DNA from: Neorhizobium tomejilense
GTDB lineage: Bacteria; Pseudomonadota; Alphaproteobacteria; Rhizobiales; Rhizobiaceae
NCBI GenBank assembly: GCA_002968845.1
Contig: PVBG01000007.1
Location: 186,001-250,000 of the forward strand
Length of the DNA: 64,000 nucleotides
Direction of reading: 5' to 3'
Shown here: one piece after another, positions 9,208 through 18,084 of the stretch
How the letters are laid out: every line of letters starts with the position of its first letter
Numbering within the stretch: the first letter of the stretch is position 1
Notes under the pieces: model-generated
Seen by the model: only the letters and a program-made list of their open reading frames with translations
Databases searched by the model: none
Told to the model about the DNA's origin: nothing
Program-made: the position numbers and the translations under genes

Positions 9208-9286
9208 TCGTCTCACGCCCATAAAGGTTTCGCGTCTGGTCTTGACCGTTACCGATCTCACCCATTTAAGTCCAGATTGATTATTG

Positions 9287-9297
9287 TAGAGAATCTA
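9287..9297. promoter_or_regulatory. Candidate LysR operator
   Basis: TAGA-GAA-TCTA is an 11-bp interrupted palindrome in an AT-rich stretch in the 106-bp gap between the divergent dehydratase and LysR genes. LysR proteins usually bind such dyads next to their own promoter. The assignment rests on position and symmetry only. Confidence 0.4.
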
Positions 9298-9313
9298 TAC
9301 CGGAGTTGGATAG

Positions 9314-10228
9314 ATGCTGGATATGACGCAGGTCAGGTCGTTTGTCGTGCTGGCGTCAGAGTTGAATTTCAGCCGTGCTGCCCGGCGCTTGAATATCACG
9401 CAGCCGCCCCTCAGCCGGCAGATCAAACTCTTGGAGCAGGAGCTGGACGTCACGCTGCTGGAAAGGACGAGCCGGCGGGTCGTCCTGACCCCTGCCGGCA
9501 TGGTATTCCTGGTGGAAGCCCAGAAGTTGATCGAGCAGGGCAATACGGCCACAACAGCGGCGCGGCGAGCGGCACGCGGCAGCGCGGGATCGGTGAGCAT
9601 CGCATTTGTGGGAGCAGCAACCTATAGTTTTTTGCCAAAGTTCATCAGTGCCGCGCGCACCACCGCTCCTCAGATTGAGCTGGAATTGGTGCAGATGGAG
9701 ACGGCGGAACAACTCCAGTCAATCAACACCGGCCGTATCGATCTGGGCCTGTCGCGCCCGTTGATAGGTTCGCATTATCTCGAAAGCGTCTGCGTGGCGC
9801 GCGAACCCATGATGCTTGCGATACCTCGGGCCCATCCCCTGGCCGCCAATCGCCGTCCCGCGCTGAACATGCTTGATGGCGAGCCCTTCATCATGTTTTC
9901 CGCCCAGGCGCGATATTTGCACGAAAAGCTGGCCAGGCTACTAGCCGAAGCCCGGATCACCCCGCGCATTGTGCAGCAGATGACGCATTCACAGGCCATT
10001 CTGTCACTGGTGAGCGCTGGCATAGGTTTGGCAATCGTGCCAGGCGAGACCCGGGCCGCTTGCTTCGACAGTGTCGTATTTCGCCCGATCGATCTCCGCG
10101 AAGAATGCATGGCCGAACTCCACGCCATCTGGAGACCGGACAATCGCAATCGCTTGCTGCAGGACATCCGCGACGTAGCAGTGCAAACGGCAGCCCATGA
10201 CGGTGATCTCGCCGGAAGGGGCCTTTGA
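9314..10228 (+). CDS. LysR-family transcriptional regulator
   Basis: 304-residue LysR regulator. The winged HTH is at residues 5-64 (LNFSRAARRLNITQPPLSRQ), followed by the linker helix and a type 2 periplasmic-binding-like effector domain from ~90 (SIAFVGAATYSFLPKFI) to ~290, with LVSAGIGLAIVPG in the second lobe. The pattern resembles BenM/CatM/CbbR-type aromatic or sugar-acid regulators. It is divergent from the dehydratase with a dyad between them, so regulation of that enzyme and of itself is the likely role. Confidence 0.85.
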   Translation: MLDMTQVRSFVVLASELNFSRAARRLNITQPPLSRQIKLLEQELDVTLLERTSRRVVLTPAGMVFLVEAQKLIEQGNTATTAARRAARGSAGSVSIAFVGAATYSFLPKFISAARTTAPQIELELVQMETAEQLQSINTGRIDLGLSRPLIGSHYLESVCVAREPMMLAIPRAHPLAANRRPALNMLDGEPFIMFSAQARYLHEKLARLLAEARITPRIVQQMTHSQAILSLVSAGIGLAIVPGETRAACFDSVVFRPIDLREECMAELHAIWRPDNRNRLLQDIRDVAVQTAAHDGDLAGRGL

Positions 10229-10350
10229 ATGACCGTCGCAAACCGACGCGTCGACTACAGGCATGCCGGTGGGATTCATGTTGCCGCAGCCCGAGGAGGT
10301 GGTAAGCTTACAGCCAGGGAGGACATATCATCCGCGGCGAAACCGATCAC

Positions 10351-11286
10351 GTGAACAGGGTCGCAAGGGTTATCGCGTCCGGATCGGACGCGGCGCGGAG
10401 TCCGCTTGCAGCGTCCTGGCGACGATCAATGGAACATCACCGGCTGGATCCGTCGGCGCGCCGACCGAACGATCGGGTCGATGAGGCGGAACTCGACCAC
10501 CGACGAGCTTGCCTGGATCGCTTCATGAGGGTTGCAACAGCAAGGCTTGATCATCTCTTTGGCCTGGTGGGTGCCTCAGGGTGCGGTGTTCTTCTGACCG
10601 ATTGCGACGGTGTGATCCTGGATCAGCGCTGCAAGGATTCCGACCTGACAGCCTTCCGGGAATGGGGCCTGTGGCCGGGCGCGGACTGGAGCGAGGCCAG
10701 CGAAGGCACCAACGGAATAGGCACCTGCCTGACCGAGAAAAGAAGCGTCACGATCCACCGCGATGAACACTTCTTCGCCCGCAATACTGGAATGAGTTGC
10801 ATGGATGCTCCGGTCTTCGGTGCCGATGGCGGCATCATCGCCGCGCTCGATGTGTCTTCTGCCCGGGTCGACCAGACGGAAGGATTCAATCGGCTCATCT
10901 CGGCGATGGTGGCGCAGACAGCGCGGTCCATCGAGACCGATTACTTCCGCGCTACGTTTCCAAAATCTCGCATCGTGGTGGCACATACGGACGACAGCGA
11001 GATGTCGGTGCTTTTGGCTGTGGATGCCGACGATCTTGTCGTCGGAGCAACACGGGGCGCACGTCGCGTATTCAGATTGGAGCCCACGGGTTTTCTTAAA
11101 CCCCGCCCTGCGTCCGACCTCTTCGGCGGGGGAGAGGAATGCTTGGGGTTCGATGCCGCGGAACGAGCCGCCGTGATGCGTGCCCTTGCTCGTACCGAGG
11201 GCAACGTGTCGGAGGCAGCCCGGCAGTTGGGGATCGGTCGAGCGACCCTTTACCGGCGCATGAGACGGCTGCATATCGGCGAATAG
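10351..11286 (+). CDS. AcoR-like regulator with GAF and Fis-type HTH, lacking the AAA+ domain
   Basis: 311 residues starting at GTG. The N-terminal part (SGSDAARSPLAASWRRSMEH) and a GAF domain at ~65-200, including EWGLWPG, EGTNGIGTCLTEKRSVTIHR and HFFARNTGMSC, match the sensor half of AcoR, the acetoin catabolism activator. A Fis-type HTH closes the protein (ALARTEGNVSEAARQLGIGR, ~276-295). The ~230-residue AAA+ sigma54-contacting domain of full AcoR proteins is absent, and the gene looks intact. It is therefore unlikely to activate a sigma54 promoter in the normal way. The downstream aldehyde dehydrogenase is the likely target. Confidence 0.8.
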   Translation: MNRVARVIASGSDAARSPLAASWRRSMEHHRLDPSARRPNDRVDEAELDHRRACLDRFMRVATARLDHLFGLVGASGCGVLLTDCDGVILDQRCKDSDLTAFREWGLWPGADWSEASEGTNGIGTCLTEKRSVTIHRDEHFFARNTGMSCMDAPVFGADGGIIAALDVSSARVDQTEGFNRLISAMVAQTARSIETDYFRATFPKSRIVVAHTDDSEMSVLLAVDADDLVVGATRGARRVFRLEPTGFLKPRPASDLFGGGEECLGFDAAERAAVMRALARTEGNVSEAARQLGIGRATLYRRMRRLHIGE

Positions 11287-11308
11287 CGCGCCCACCTGTC
11301 TCAGATTT

Positions 11309-11325
11309 GGGACGTTTTAGGTCCC
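11309..11325. promoter_or_regulatory. Candidate operator upstream of aldehyde dehydrogenase
   Basis: GGGAC-GTTTTAG-GTCCC is a perfect 5-bp inverted repeat with a 7-nt spacer about 90 bp before the aldehyde dehydrogenase start. A related GTCTC half lies just upstream. It could be the binding site of the GAF-Fis regulator encoded immediately before. No clear sigma54 -24/-12 element (TGGCAC-N5-TTGC) is found between it and the gene. Confidence 0.3.
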
Positions 11326-11416
11326 TGACCCTCTCTCCCCAGGCTGACCAACTGACCTTTCTGGCGCATCTAGATGTGATCGGGTGGAGGATCCGATCAC
11401 ACGGAGGAGTATTTCC

Positions 11417-12937
11417 ATGAACATCATGACCAAGCCGGCAAGCATCTACGTCTCGCCCTTCAAGGACCGCTATGACAATTTCATTGGCGGTAAATTCGTT
11501 CCCCCAGTCCACGGCCGATACTTCGACAACATCACCCCGATCACTGGCGCAAAGGTCTGCGAAGTTGCTCGATCGGACGTGGCCGACGTTGAGCTGGCAC
11601 TGGATGCGGCCCACGATGCCAAGGAGGCCTGGGGCCGGACCTCGGCAAGCGAACGCGCCAACATCCTCTTGAAGATCGCCGGCCGCTTGGAAGACAATCT
11701 CCAGCTTCTGGCGCAGGCTGAGACGTGGGACAACGGCAAGCCGATCCGCGAAACCACGGCGGCAGACATCCCGCTTTCAGTCGACCACTTCCGCTATTTC
11801 GCTTCCGTGTTGCGTGCCCAGGAAGGCACCATGTCCGAAATCGACGCCGACACGGTCGCCTATCACTATCACGAGCCGCTGGGCGTCGTCGGCCAGATCA
11901 TTCCGTGGAACTTTTCAATCCTGATGGCCGCCTGGAAGCTGGCCCCCGCACTTGCCGCCGGCAACTGCATTGTACTGAAGCCTGCCGAACAGACACCAGC
12001 GGCGATCATGGTGCTGATGGAACTGATCGCCGACCTCCTGCCGGCCGGCGTCCTGAACATCGTCAACGGGATGGGACCCGAGGTAGGAGGCCCACTGGCC
12101 AGATCTCCCCGCATTGCAAAGATCGCCTTCACCGGCTCCACCGAGACCGGGCGCATCATCATGCAGGCGGCAACCGAAAACCTGATCCCCGTGACCCTGG
12201 AATTGGGCGGCAAGTCCCCGAACATCTTCTTCTCCGATGTGATGGCAGAGGATGACGCGTTCCTTGACAAGGCGGTCGAAGGGTTCGTCCTATTTGCCTT
12301 CAACCAGGGCGAGGTCTGCACTTGCCCCAGTCGTGCGCTTATCCATGAGGACATCTACGAGGCGTTCATCGCACGCTGCATCGAGCGGGTGCGCGCGATC
12401 AAACAGGGTGACCCTCGCGACATGCAGACGATGGTGGGGGCACAGGCGAGCCAGGAACAGCAGGACAAGATCCTGTCCTATCTGACGATCGGCGTGAATG
12501 AAGGAGCAGAAGTATTGATCGGAGGGGATGCCGCGCGCCTTGACGGGGACCTTTCCAGCGGCTTCTACGTTCAGCCGACGATCCTGAAGGGCCACAACAA
12601 GATGCGGGTCTTCCAGGAAGAGATCTTCGGCCCGGTGGTTTCTGTCACGACGTTCAAGGATGAGGCGGAGGCGCTGCAAATCGCTAATGACACCATATAC
12701 GGCCTTGGGGCCGGCGTGTGGAGCCGCGACGCCAACCGTTGCTACCGCTTCGGTCGCTCAATCCAGGCCGGCCGCGTCTGGATCAACAATTATCACGCTT
12801 ACCCGGCCCACGCCGCGTTCGGTGGATACAAACAGTCGGGCTTTGGGCGCGAGACGCACAAGATGATGCTCGACCACTATCAGCAGACCAAGAACATGCT
12901 GGTCAGCTACAACCCAAACAAACTTGGGTTCTTCTGA
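11417..12937 (+). CDS. NAD-dependent aldehyde dehydrogenase (AldB/AcoD type)
   Basis: 506-residue aldehyde dehydrogenase from ATG 11417, which follows a GGAGG site; an upstream in-frame ATG at 11384 lacks one. The active-site glutamate is E262 (LELGGKSPN) and the nucleophile C301 within [10 protein letters not shown]. The NAD-binding region shows the [20 protein letters not shown] stretch and GSTETGRII. The EVCTCPSR form with two cysteines is typical of acetaldehyde/chloroacetaldehyde dehydrogenases (AcoD, AldB). Likely role: oxidation of acetaldehyde or a similar aldehyde to the acid, under the adjacent AcoR-like regulator. Confidence 0.88.
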   Translation: MNIMTKPASIYVSPFKDRYDNFIGGKFVPPVHGRYFDNITPITGAKVCEVARSDVADVELALDAAHDAKEAWGRTSASERANILLKIAGRLEDNLQLLAQAETWDNGKPIRETTAADIPLSVDHFRYFASVLRAQEGTMSEIDADTVAYHYHEPLGVVGQIIPWNFSILMAAWKLAPALAAGNCIVLKPAEQTPAAIMVLMELIADLLPAGVLNIVNGMGPEVGGPLARSPRIAKIAFTGSTETGRIIMQAATENLIPVTLELGGKSPNIFFSDVMAEDDAFLDKAVEGFVLFAFNQGEVCTCPSRALIHEDIYEAFIARCIERVRAIKQGDPRDMQTMVGAQASQEQQDKILSYLTIGVNEGAEVLIGGDAARLDGDLSSGFYVQPTILKGHNKMRVFQEEIFGPVVSVTTFKDEAEALQIANDTIYGLGAGVWSRDANRCYRFGRSIQAGRVWINNYHAYPAHAAFGGYKQSGFGRETHKMMLDHYQQTKNMLVSYNPNKLGFF

Positions 12938-12952
12938 GCCGAGGATTTGCCA

Positions 12953-12980
12953 AGGGGTGGGTCTTTACGGGCCCACCCCT
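12953..12980 (+). terminator. Terminator-like hairpin after aldehyde dehydrogenase
   Basis: AGGGGTGGG and CCCACCCCT form a perfect 9-bp GC-rich stem with a 10-nt loop, 16 bp after the stop codon. Only a short T-run follows (GTTT), so it may be partly Rho-assisted. Confidence 0.6.
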
Positions 12981-12984
12981 AACG

Positions 12985-13343
12985 TTTCCATCCGCTCTTT
13001 TCGCTCATGTGCCGTCTTCCAGACATCGAGCCTCTTCGAGAGTCACGCCGATTGCCAACGCCGACAAGCTGTCTTCCAGTTCCGCTACCGTCCACGGGCG
13101 GATCAAGGGGACTGTTGGGAACGGCTACCTATGCGACTACTGGGTTGCGCTCTGGTTTTGACAAGCAAATCGAACGGGCGGGAATAGGTCGGCCAGCGAC
13201 GCAACGGACGAGGGAAATCGTCTGAATCTGCCGCTTCAGATCCGCAACCGCCATCAGAATGGCAGGCCAATGGTTTGCAGCGCTACCCGGGTTCTGTATC
13301 AAGGCACCAGCCCCAATCGCCCTACGATCGAGAGGAGATCAGA
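12985..13343. other. Intergenic stretch without a supportable gene
   Basis: About 360 bp between the aldehyde dehydrogenase terminator and the iron-transport ATPase. Short open frames occur on both strands, but none has a ribosome site plus recognisable product. On the minus strand about 30 codons (around 13000-13095) read EDSLSALAIGVTLEEARCLE and could be a decayed coding remnant. The promoter of the iron operon must lie near 13230-13330, but no clear -35/-10 pair or Fur/Irr box was seen. Confidence 0.4.
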
Positions 13344-14399
13344 ATGGTTGCCGAAACTGACGAGTTTGCGCTGGAGATCCGAGACGTGACACGACGTTTC
13401 GGACCGACGGCAGCCGTCGGTGGCATTTCGTTATCGGTCCGCAAAGGAGAAATTATCTGCCTCGTCGGTCACTCCGGATGCGGCAAATCAACACTGCTCA
13501 GATTGATCGCCGGCGTCGACACACCGGACGGCGGCCGTATTCTTCTGGCTGGCAAGGAGATTTCGGGCCCATCGATTTTCATCGAGCCCGAGGCGCGCAA
13601 TGTCGGTTTCGTTTTCCAGGATTATGCTCTCTTCCCGCATCTGACCGTGGAGCAGAATATCCTGTTCGGTCTCAAGCGCTACAATAGAGCCGAGGCCATC
13701 AGGAGGACCTCGGAGGTGATTGGCAGGATAGGTATCACGCATCTCATCGACCGTTTTCCACATATGCTGTCCGGTGGCGAACAACAGCGCGTAGCGCTGG
13801 CAAGGGCGCTTGCTCCCCGGCCCCACATCCTGCTGATGGACGAACCTTTTTCCAATCTGGATCAGAGCCTGAGGGACAGGGTGCGCGACAACACGCTGTC
13901 GCTTCTGAAAACGCTGGGTACAACCGTGATCATGGTCACTCATGACCCCGACGAGGCGCTTTCGGCCGGGGACCGCGTGGTTCTGATGAAGGCTGGCGAA
14001 GTCGTTCAGACGGGCTCAGGCTACGATCTACACGATCGACCCCTCACCCCGTATGCGGCAGAATTCTTCTGTGACTTCAACAAGGTGCCGGGCGTCTACA
14101 AGGGCGGCGTGATTAAAACAGCGATGGGCGCCTTCTCACAGGCCATGGCTATCCCGGAAGGCAGTCCGTCGACGATTTACATCCGTCCCCAGGCGATTTC
14201 GATTTCGCGGGATGACGGAGATTTTGCCGGCCGCATCGAGCGGCGAAGCTTTCATGGAGAATTCGAGCAGTTCCTTGTTCGTGTCGACAACCTTGAAACA
14301 CCATTGCGAGTGAGATCGACAAAACGGCTGCCGCCGGATGTCGATCTGGTGCGAGTCTCCATCGCCAACGACCAAGTGCTGGCATTTCCGAGCGATTAA
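13344..14399 (+). CDS. fbpC: Fe3+ ABC transporter ATP-binding protein (FbpC-like)
   Basis: 351-residue ATPase from ATG 13344, which has a GAGGAG site; an earlier frame-open start at 13275 lacks one. Walker A is GHSGCGKST (~46-54), the signature LSGGEQQRVALARAL (~144), Walker B ILLMDEPFSNLD (~166) and the H-loop VTHDPDEA (~198). The TOBE-like C-terminal third (~250-351, including IYIRPQAISI) is typical of the CysA/PotA/FbpC group. It leads an ATPase, binding protein, permease operon. The ferric-binding-type receptor and double-length permease point to Fe3+; thiamine, phosphonate or sulfate are alternatives. Confidence 0.85.
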   Translation: MVAETDEFALEIRDVTRRFGPTAAVGGISLSVRKGEIICLVGHSGCGKSTLLRLIAGVDTPDGGRILLAGKEISGPSIFIEPEARNVGFVFQDYALFPHLTVEQNILFGLKRYNRAEAIRRTSEVIGRIGITHLIDRFPHMLSGGEQQRVALARALAPRPHILLMDEPFSNLDQSLRDRVRDNTLSLLKTLGTTVIMVTHDPDEALSAGDRVVLMKAGEVVQTGSGYDLHDRPLTPYAAEFFCDFNKVPGVYKGGVIKTAMGAFSQAMAIPEGSPSTIYIRPQAISISRDDGDFAGRIERRSFHGEFEQFLVRVDNLETPLRVRSTKRLPPDVDLVRVSIANDQVLAFPSD

Positions 14400-14522
14400 A
14401 TCGAAGATTGTATTAGGTGGGAAATGCGGATCAACAAACCGTGATTGTGACTGCAAGTTGAACATTAAACTTGACGAAAATGGTCATAAACTGCTGCAAG
14501 CATGCCAAACATGGAGGGACTC

Positions 14523-15545
14523 ATGAACACGCATGCCATCGCAACATCGACCTTTCTCGTCGCCTCGCTCTTCCTGAGTGCAAGCGCGGCCACTGCCGCC
14601 GAGATCAACATCTATACGACGCGTGAGGCGGGGCTAATCCAGCCGCTTCTCGATGCATTCACCAAATCCACAGGCACCAAGGTCAACACCGTTTTCCTGA
14701 AAGATGGCCTTGCGGAACGCGTTGCGACAGAAGGCGCCAGCTCGCCCGCCGATATTCTGATGGCCGTCGATGCCGGTAGCCTGGTCGACCTGGTCGAGAA
14801 AGGTGTCACCCAGCCCGTCGAGTCGGCGGTGCTGAATGCTGCCATTCCCGCGCAGCTGCGCGACCCCAAAGGCAACTGGTTCGCGCTTTCGATGCGGGCA
14901 CGCGTGCTCTATGCCGCGAAGGACTTGGATCTGAAATCGTTCAACTACGAAGAGCTTGCCGACCCCAAATGGAAGGGTAAGGTATGCATTCGCGCCGGCC
15001 AGCACCCCTACAACACGGCTCTCTTCGCTGACTACATCGCCCATTACGGCGCGGCTGAAGCAGAAAAGTGGCTGACGGGCGTTAAGGCCAACCTGGCCCG
15101 CAAGGCCGGTGGTGGCGACCGTGACGGCGCCAAGGACATCCTTGGCGGTATCTGCGATATTGCAATCGCGAACTCTTATTATGTCGGCCTGATGCGATCG
15201 GGCAAGGGCGGTCCGGATCAGGTCAAGTGGGGCGAGGCCATCAAGGTCATTCTTCCGACCTTCAAGAATGGCGGCACGCAGGTCAACATCAGTGGCGCAG
15301 CTGTCGCCAAAAATGCGCCAAACAAGGCCGAAGCAGTCAAGCTCTTGGAATATCTCGTCTCCGATGAAGCCCAGAAGATTTACGCCGAAGCCAATTACGA
15401 ATACCCGGTCAAGGCCGGCGCGGCCACCGATCCGATCATCGCATCCTTCGGTCAATTGAAGATCGATTCCAAGTCGTTGACGGAGATCGTCGGCCATCGC
15501 AAGCAAGCAAGCACGCTGGTCGATAAGGTTGGCTTCGACAACTAA
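14523..15545 (+). CDS. fbpA: Fe3+ ABC transporter substrate-binding protein (FbpA/AfuA-like)
   Basis: 340-residue periplasmic receptor from ATG 14523, preceded by GGAGG. The signal peptide ends at about residue 26 (SASAATAAEINIYTTREAGL). The adjacent tyrosines of ferric-binding proteins appear in the C-lobe as IANSYYVGLMRSG (~residues 218-230). TFKNGGTQVNISGAAVAKNAP and YLVSDEAQKIYAEANYEYPV are typical of the FutA/FbpA family. It sits between the ATPase and the permease and is followed by a hairpin. Its role is capture of ferric iron or a ferric complex in the periplasm. Confidence 0.88.
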   Translation: MNTHAIATSTFLVASLFLSASAATAAEINIYTTREAGLIQPLLDAFTKSTGTKVNTVFLKDGLAERVATEGASSPADILMAVDAGSLVDLVEKGVTQPVESAVLNAAIPAQLRDPKGNWFALSMRARVLYAAKDLDLKSFNYEELADPKWKGKVCIRAGQHPYNTALFADYIAHYGAAEAEKWLTGVKANLARKAGGGDRDGAKDILGGICDIAIANSYYVGLMRSGKGGPDQVKWGEAIKVILPTFKNGGTQVNISGAAVAKNAPNKAEAVKLLEYLVSDEAQKIYAEANYEYPVKAGAATDPIIASFGQLKIDSKSLTEIVGHRKQASTLVDKVGFDN

Positions 15546-15554
15546 CATGGACAG

Positions 15555-15584
15555 AAAGGCGCCCTTGTCTTTGCGGGCGCCTTT
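15555..15584 (+). terminator. Attenuating hairpin between receptor and permease genes
   Basis: AAAGGCGCCC and GGGCGCCTTT form a perfect 10-bp stem with a 10-nt loop, 10 bp after the receptor stop and inside the operon. The stem ends in TTT, giving a weak intrinsic terminator. It probably lowers transcription of the permease relative to the receptor, like the hairpin at 343-367. Confidence 0.6.
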
Positions 15585-15607
15585 CGTCTGGCCAGTTGGT
15601 GAATAAC

Positions 15608-17272
15608 ATGACCTCCCCTATCGCCGCGATCGCTTGGCCTAAACGGCGTCCAGGCAACCGTTGGCTGATCTGCACAGTTATGGTCGCAGCACTTGTGGCG
15701 CTTCCCGTCGTGGGCCTTTTCCTACAGGCCATTCAGGGCTCTCCCGGCCTCTGGCAGCATCTGGCAACCACTATCCTGCCGATTTCCATGGTCGACACCA
15801 TCATCCTTCTCCTGGGCGTCGGCATCGTTTCGGCTGTCATCGGCACAACAATGGCATGGCTGGTTACAGCGTATTCCTTTCCCGGTCGGCGGACGCTGGA
15901 ATGGGCACTGCTGCTGCCGCTCGCCGTGCCGACCTACATCATCGCCTATGCCTATCTCGACATTCTGCACCCGATCGGTCCCGTACAGAGCGTAATCCGC
16001 TGGTTGCTTGGTTATTCGAGCCCGCGCGAGTTCCGATTGCCGGACGTGCGCTCGATGCCCGGCTGCATTCTTCTTCTGGGTTTCGTTCTCTACCCATACG
16101 TCTACATGCCCACACGCGTGATGTTCCTGACACAATCAGCCAATCTCATCGACGCGGCACGAACGCTTGGTATCTCCCGCCGCGCCATCTTCTGGAACGT
16201 CGCTCTGCCGCTTGCAAGGCCGGCGGTCGCCGTCGGTGTCAGCCTGGCGCTGATGGAAACCCTGAATGATGTCGGCGCCTCGGAATTTCTCGGTGTTCGC
16301 ACGCTGACCGTGTCGATCTATACGACCTGGATCACGCGAACAGACCTGCCCGGCGCGTCACAGATCGCCCTGTTGCTATTGCTTATGGTCGTCGCTCTGG
16401 TGTCGTTCGAACGGTGGGCGAGGCGAAGGCAGCGCTATTCTGCAACTGCGCAGCGCAATCGTGGTTTTGAGCCGCTCCGAGTTTCGTCGCCGAAAGGCCT
16501 GCTTTTGCTGATGCTCGGCCTAACCCCGATCCTGATCGGTTTTGCCGGACCGGCCCTGTACCTGTCGACATCCGCATGGCAACGCATCCGTTTCGCCGGC
16601 ATATCCTCGAACCTGCTGAACGAGGCGGTAAACACGATTGCCCTAGCCGTCATCGCAACCGCGACCACCATCGCATTTGGCCTCGTCGTCGCCTATGCGA
16701 ACCGCCTTCGCCCGGGCGCGGTGTCGTCTTGGTCCTATCGTTTCGCGACAATGGGATATGCGGCCCCCGGCACGGTGGTTGCCATCGGCGTTCTGATCGT
16801 GCTGGCGACGGCAGATCGGTTGGTTGACCAGACCGCCATCGATTGGTTCGGAGTCTCCACCGGCCTGTTGTTCATCGGTTCGGGCGCTGCACTGATCTAC
16901 GCATATACGATGAGGTTTCTGGCTATCTCGGCGGGAGGCATTGACGCCGGGCTTGCACGCATTCCCCTGTCACTGGACCAAGCCTCACGCTTGCTCGGCC
17001 AGTCTCCGGCCGGGACCCTGCGCCACATACATCTGCCGTTGTCCAAAGCGGCATTAACCGCAGCCGGCCTGCTAGTCTTTGTCGACTGCGTCAAGGAACT
17101 CCCGGCCACGCTCCTGCTGCGACCGCTCAACATCGAAACATTTGCCACCCACCTGTATGGCGAGGCCGCGAGAGGAACCTACGAGGAGGCTTCTGTCGCC
17201 GCCTTGGCCATCCTTCTGATCGGCATGCTACCGGTCATCCTGCTCTCCCGCATCGGTCGCTCGGATCGTTGA
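15608..17272 (+). CDS. fbpB: Fe3+ ABC transporter permease (FbpB-like, double length)
   Basis: 554 residues from ATG 15608 (TTG 15596 and GTG 15599 are in frame). The protein is a fused permease with two homologous six-helix halves. The first EAA loop is near residues 185-205 (IDAARTLGISRRAIFWNVAL) and the second near 455-475 (DQASRLLGQSPAGTLRHIHL). Such double-length permeases are standard for FbpB/SfuB iron transporters, where one chain replaces a dimer. It is the last gene of the operon. Confidence 0.88.
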   Translation: MTSPIAAIAWPKRRPGNRWLICTVMVAALVALPVVGLFLQAIQGSPGLWQHLATTILPISMVDTIILLLGVGIVSAVIGTTMAWLVTAYSFPGRRTLEWALLLPLAVPTYIIAYAYLDILHPIGPVQSVIRWLLGYSSPREFRLPDVRSMPGCILLLGFVLYPYVYMPTRVMFLTQSANLIDAARTLGISRRAIFWNVALPLARPAVAVGVSLALMETLNDVGASEFLGVRTLTVSIYTTWITRTDLPGASQIALLLLLMVVALVSFERWARRRQRYSATAQRNRGFEPLRVSSPKGLLLLMLGLTPILIGFAGPALYLSTSAWQRIRFAGISSNLLNEAVNTIALAVIATATTIAFGLVVAYANRLRPGAVSSWSYRFATMGYAAPGTVVAIGVLIVLATADRLVDQTAIDWFGVSTGLLFIGSGAALIYAYTMRFLAISAGGIDAGLARIPLSLDQASRLLGQSPAGTLRHIHLPLSKAALTAAGLLVFVDCVKELPATLLLRPLNIETFATHLYGEAARGTYEEASVAALAILLIGMLPVILLSRIGRSDR

Positions 17273-17416
17273 CGTTGCCCGAGCAAGCCGATGTCAGTCA
17301 GACTGACTAGGCATGGGCGATGCCTATCCGTCGGACGCATGGATGATGCGTCAACCTCGTGGTTTGGAAAAGAACCGATTGAGGATAGGATCTCTACTCA
17401 GCCAGATTAAATGAAC

Positions 17417-18007
17417 TCATCCTTGCCGTTTATGGCCTGCCGTAAACCATGCTACCAGCTCAGCCGAATTGCGTACGCCGACGGCTTGCATAAGCCGCGC
17501 GCGATGGGATTCTATCGTACGCTTCGAAAGTCCGAGTTCGTCAGCGATCATCGCGTTGCTCTTTCCCTGCGCAACCAGGGTGATGATCTGGTGCTGCCGA
17601 TCAGTAAAGGTCGGGTCGGAGCTTTTGATCGGCCGGTTGATCGCCTGGAAACAATAGAGTGCTTCGGCAAACGGATCGGCGAGATTGTGGCTCCGGCCGT
17701 TCACCCTGCACCAGAAGCGTCCGCCATCCCCCCTCGTCATGATCCGCTCGTCATAAAAGACCTGCCCGGCGGGCAGATGACTGCGCCACAAATGACCGAT
17801 GCGCACAAAGTCCGCGATCTTCGGATAGAGACGTGCAAAACTGGTGTCCAGGATCTCTTCCCGGCGAAGCCCAAAAAGCGTAGCGAATTCGACGTTACAA
17901 TCACGAATGATGCGATGCCTTGCATAAACCATGGGCACCGGCATATCCGCCAGCGGAAAACGATGGATCTGATCCGGATCCGGAATTGATGCTGGAGCGT
18001 CAGGCAT
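17417..18007 (-). CDS. PAS-LuxR transcriptional regulator
   Basis: 196-residue regulator. An N-terminal PAS-like domain (~20-120: PMVYARHRIIRDCNVEFATL, then FGLRREEILDTSF) is followed by a LuxR-type HTH at ~130-185 (FTDRQHQIITLVAQGKSNAM, GLSKRTIESHRARLMQAVGV). No phosphoacceptor receiver domain is present, so the PAS domain probably senses a small ligand or the cell's redox state. It is divergent from the 3-oxoacid CoA-transferase genes with 77 bp between, where a GTATTAATAC palindrome lies, so control of ketone-body or adipate-type catabolism is likely. No strong Shine-Dalgarno precedes ATG 18007; ATG at codon 22 is an alternative. Confidence 0.82.
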   Translation of the reverse strand: MPDAPASIPDPDQIHRFPLADMPVPMVYARHRIIRDCNVEFATLFGLRREEILDTSFARLYPKIADFVRIGHLWRSHLPAGQVFYDERIMTRGDGGRFWCRVNGRSHNLADPFAEALYCFQAINRPIKSSDPTFTDRQHQIITLVAQGKSNAMIADELGLSKRTIESHRARLMQAVGVRNSAELVAWFTAGHKRQG

Positions 18008-18010
18008 GCA

Positions 18011-18020
18011 GTATTAATAC
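18011..18020. promoter_or_regulatory. Palindrome between LuxR regulator and CoA-transferase operon
   Basis: GTATTAATAC is a perfect 10-bp palindrome immediately beside the LuxR-family start codon and 65 bp before the CoA-transferase A gene. It is a candidate binding site for the PAS-LuxR protein. Short AT-rich palindromes can arise by chance. Confidence 0.3.
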
Positions 18021-18084
18021 GGCTAGCCGCCAAGGTCGATCAAGCCTTAGTTTCGCGCTAGCGGAATTCCGTGGGAGGGTCAGG

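Noticed and set aside
11340..11416. Sigma54 promoter (CTGGCGCATCTAGATG) before the aldehyde dehydrogenase
   Set aside because: Only part of a -24 element is present and the -12 TTGC is missing, so it does not meet the consensus.
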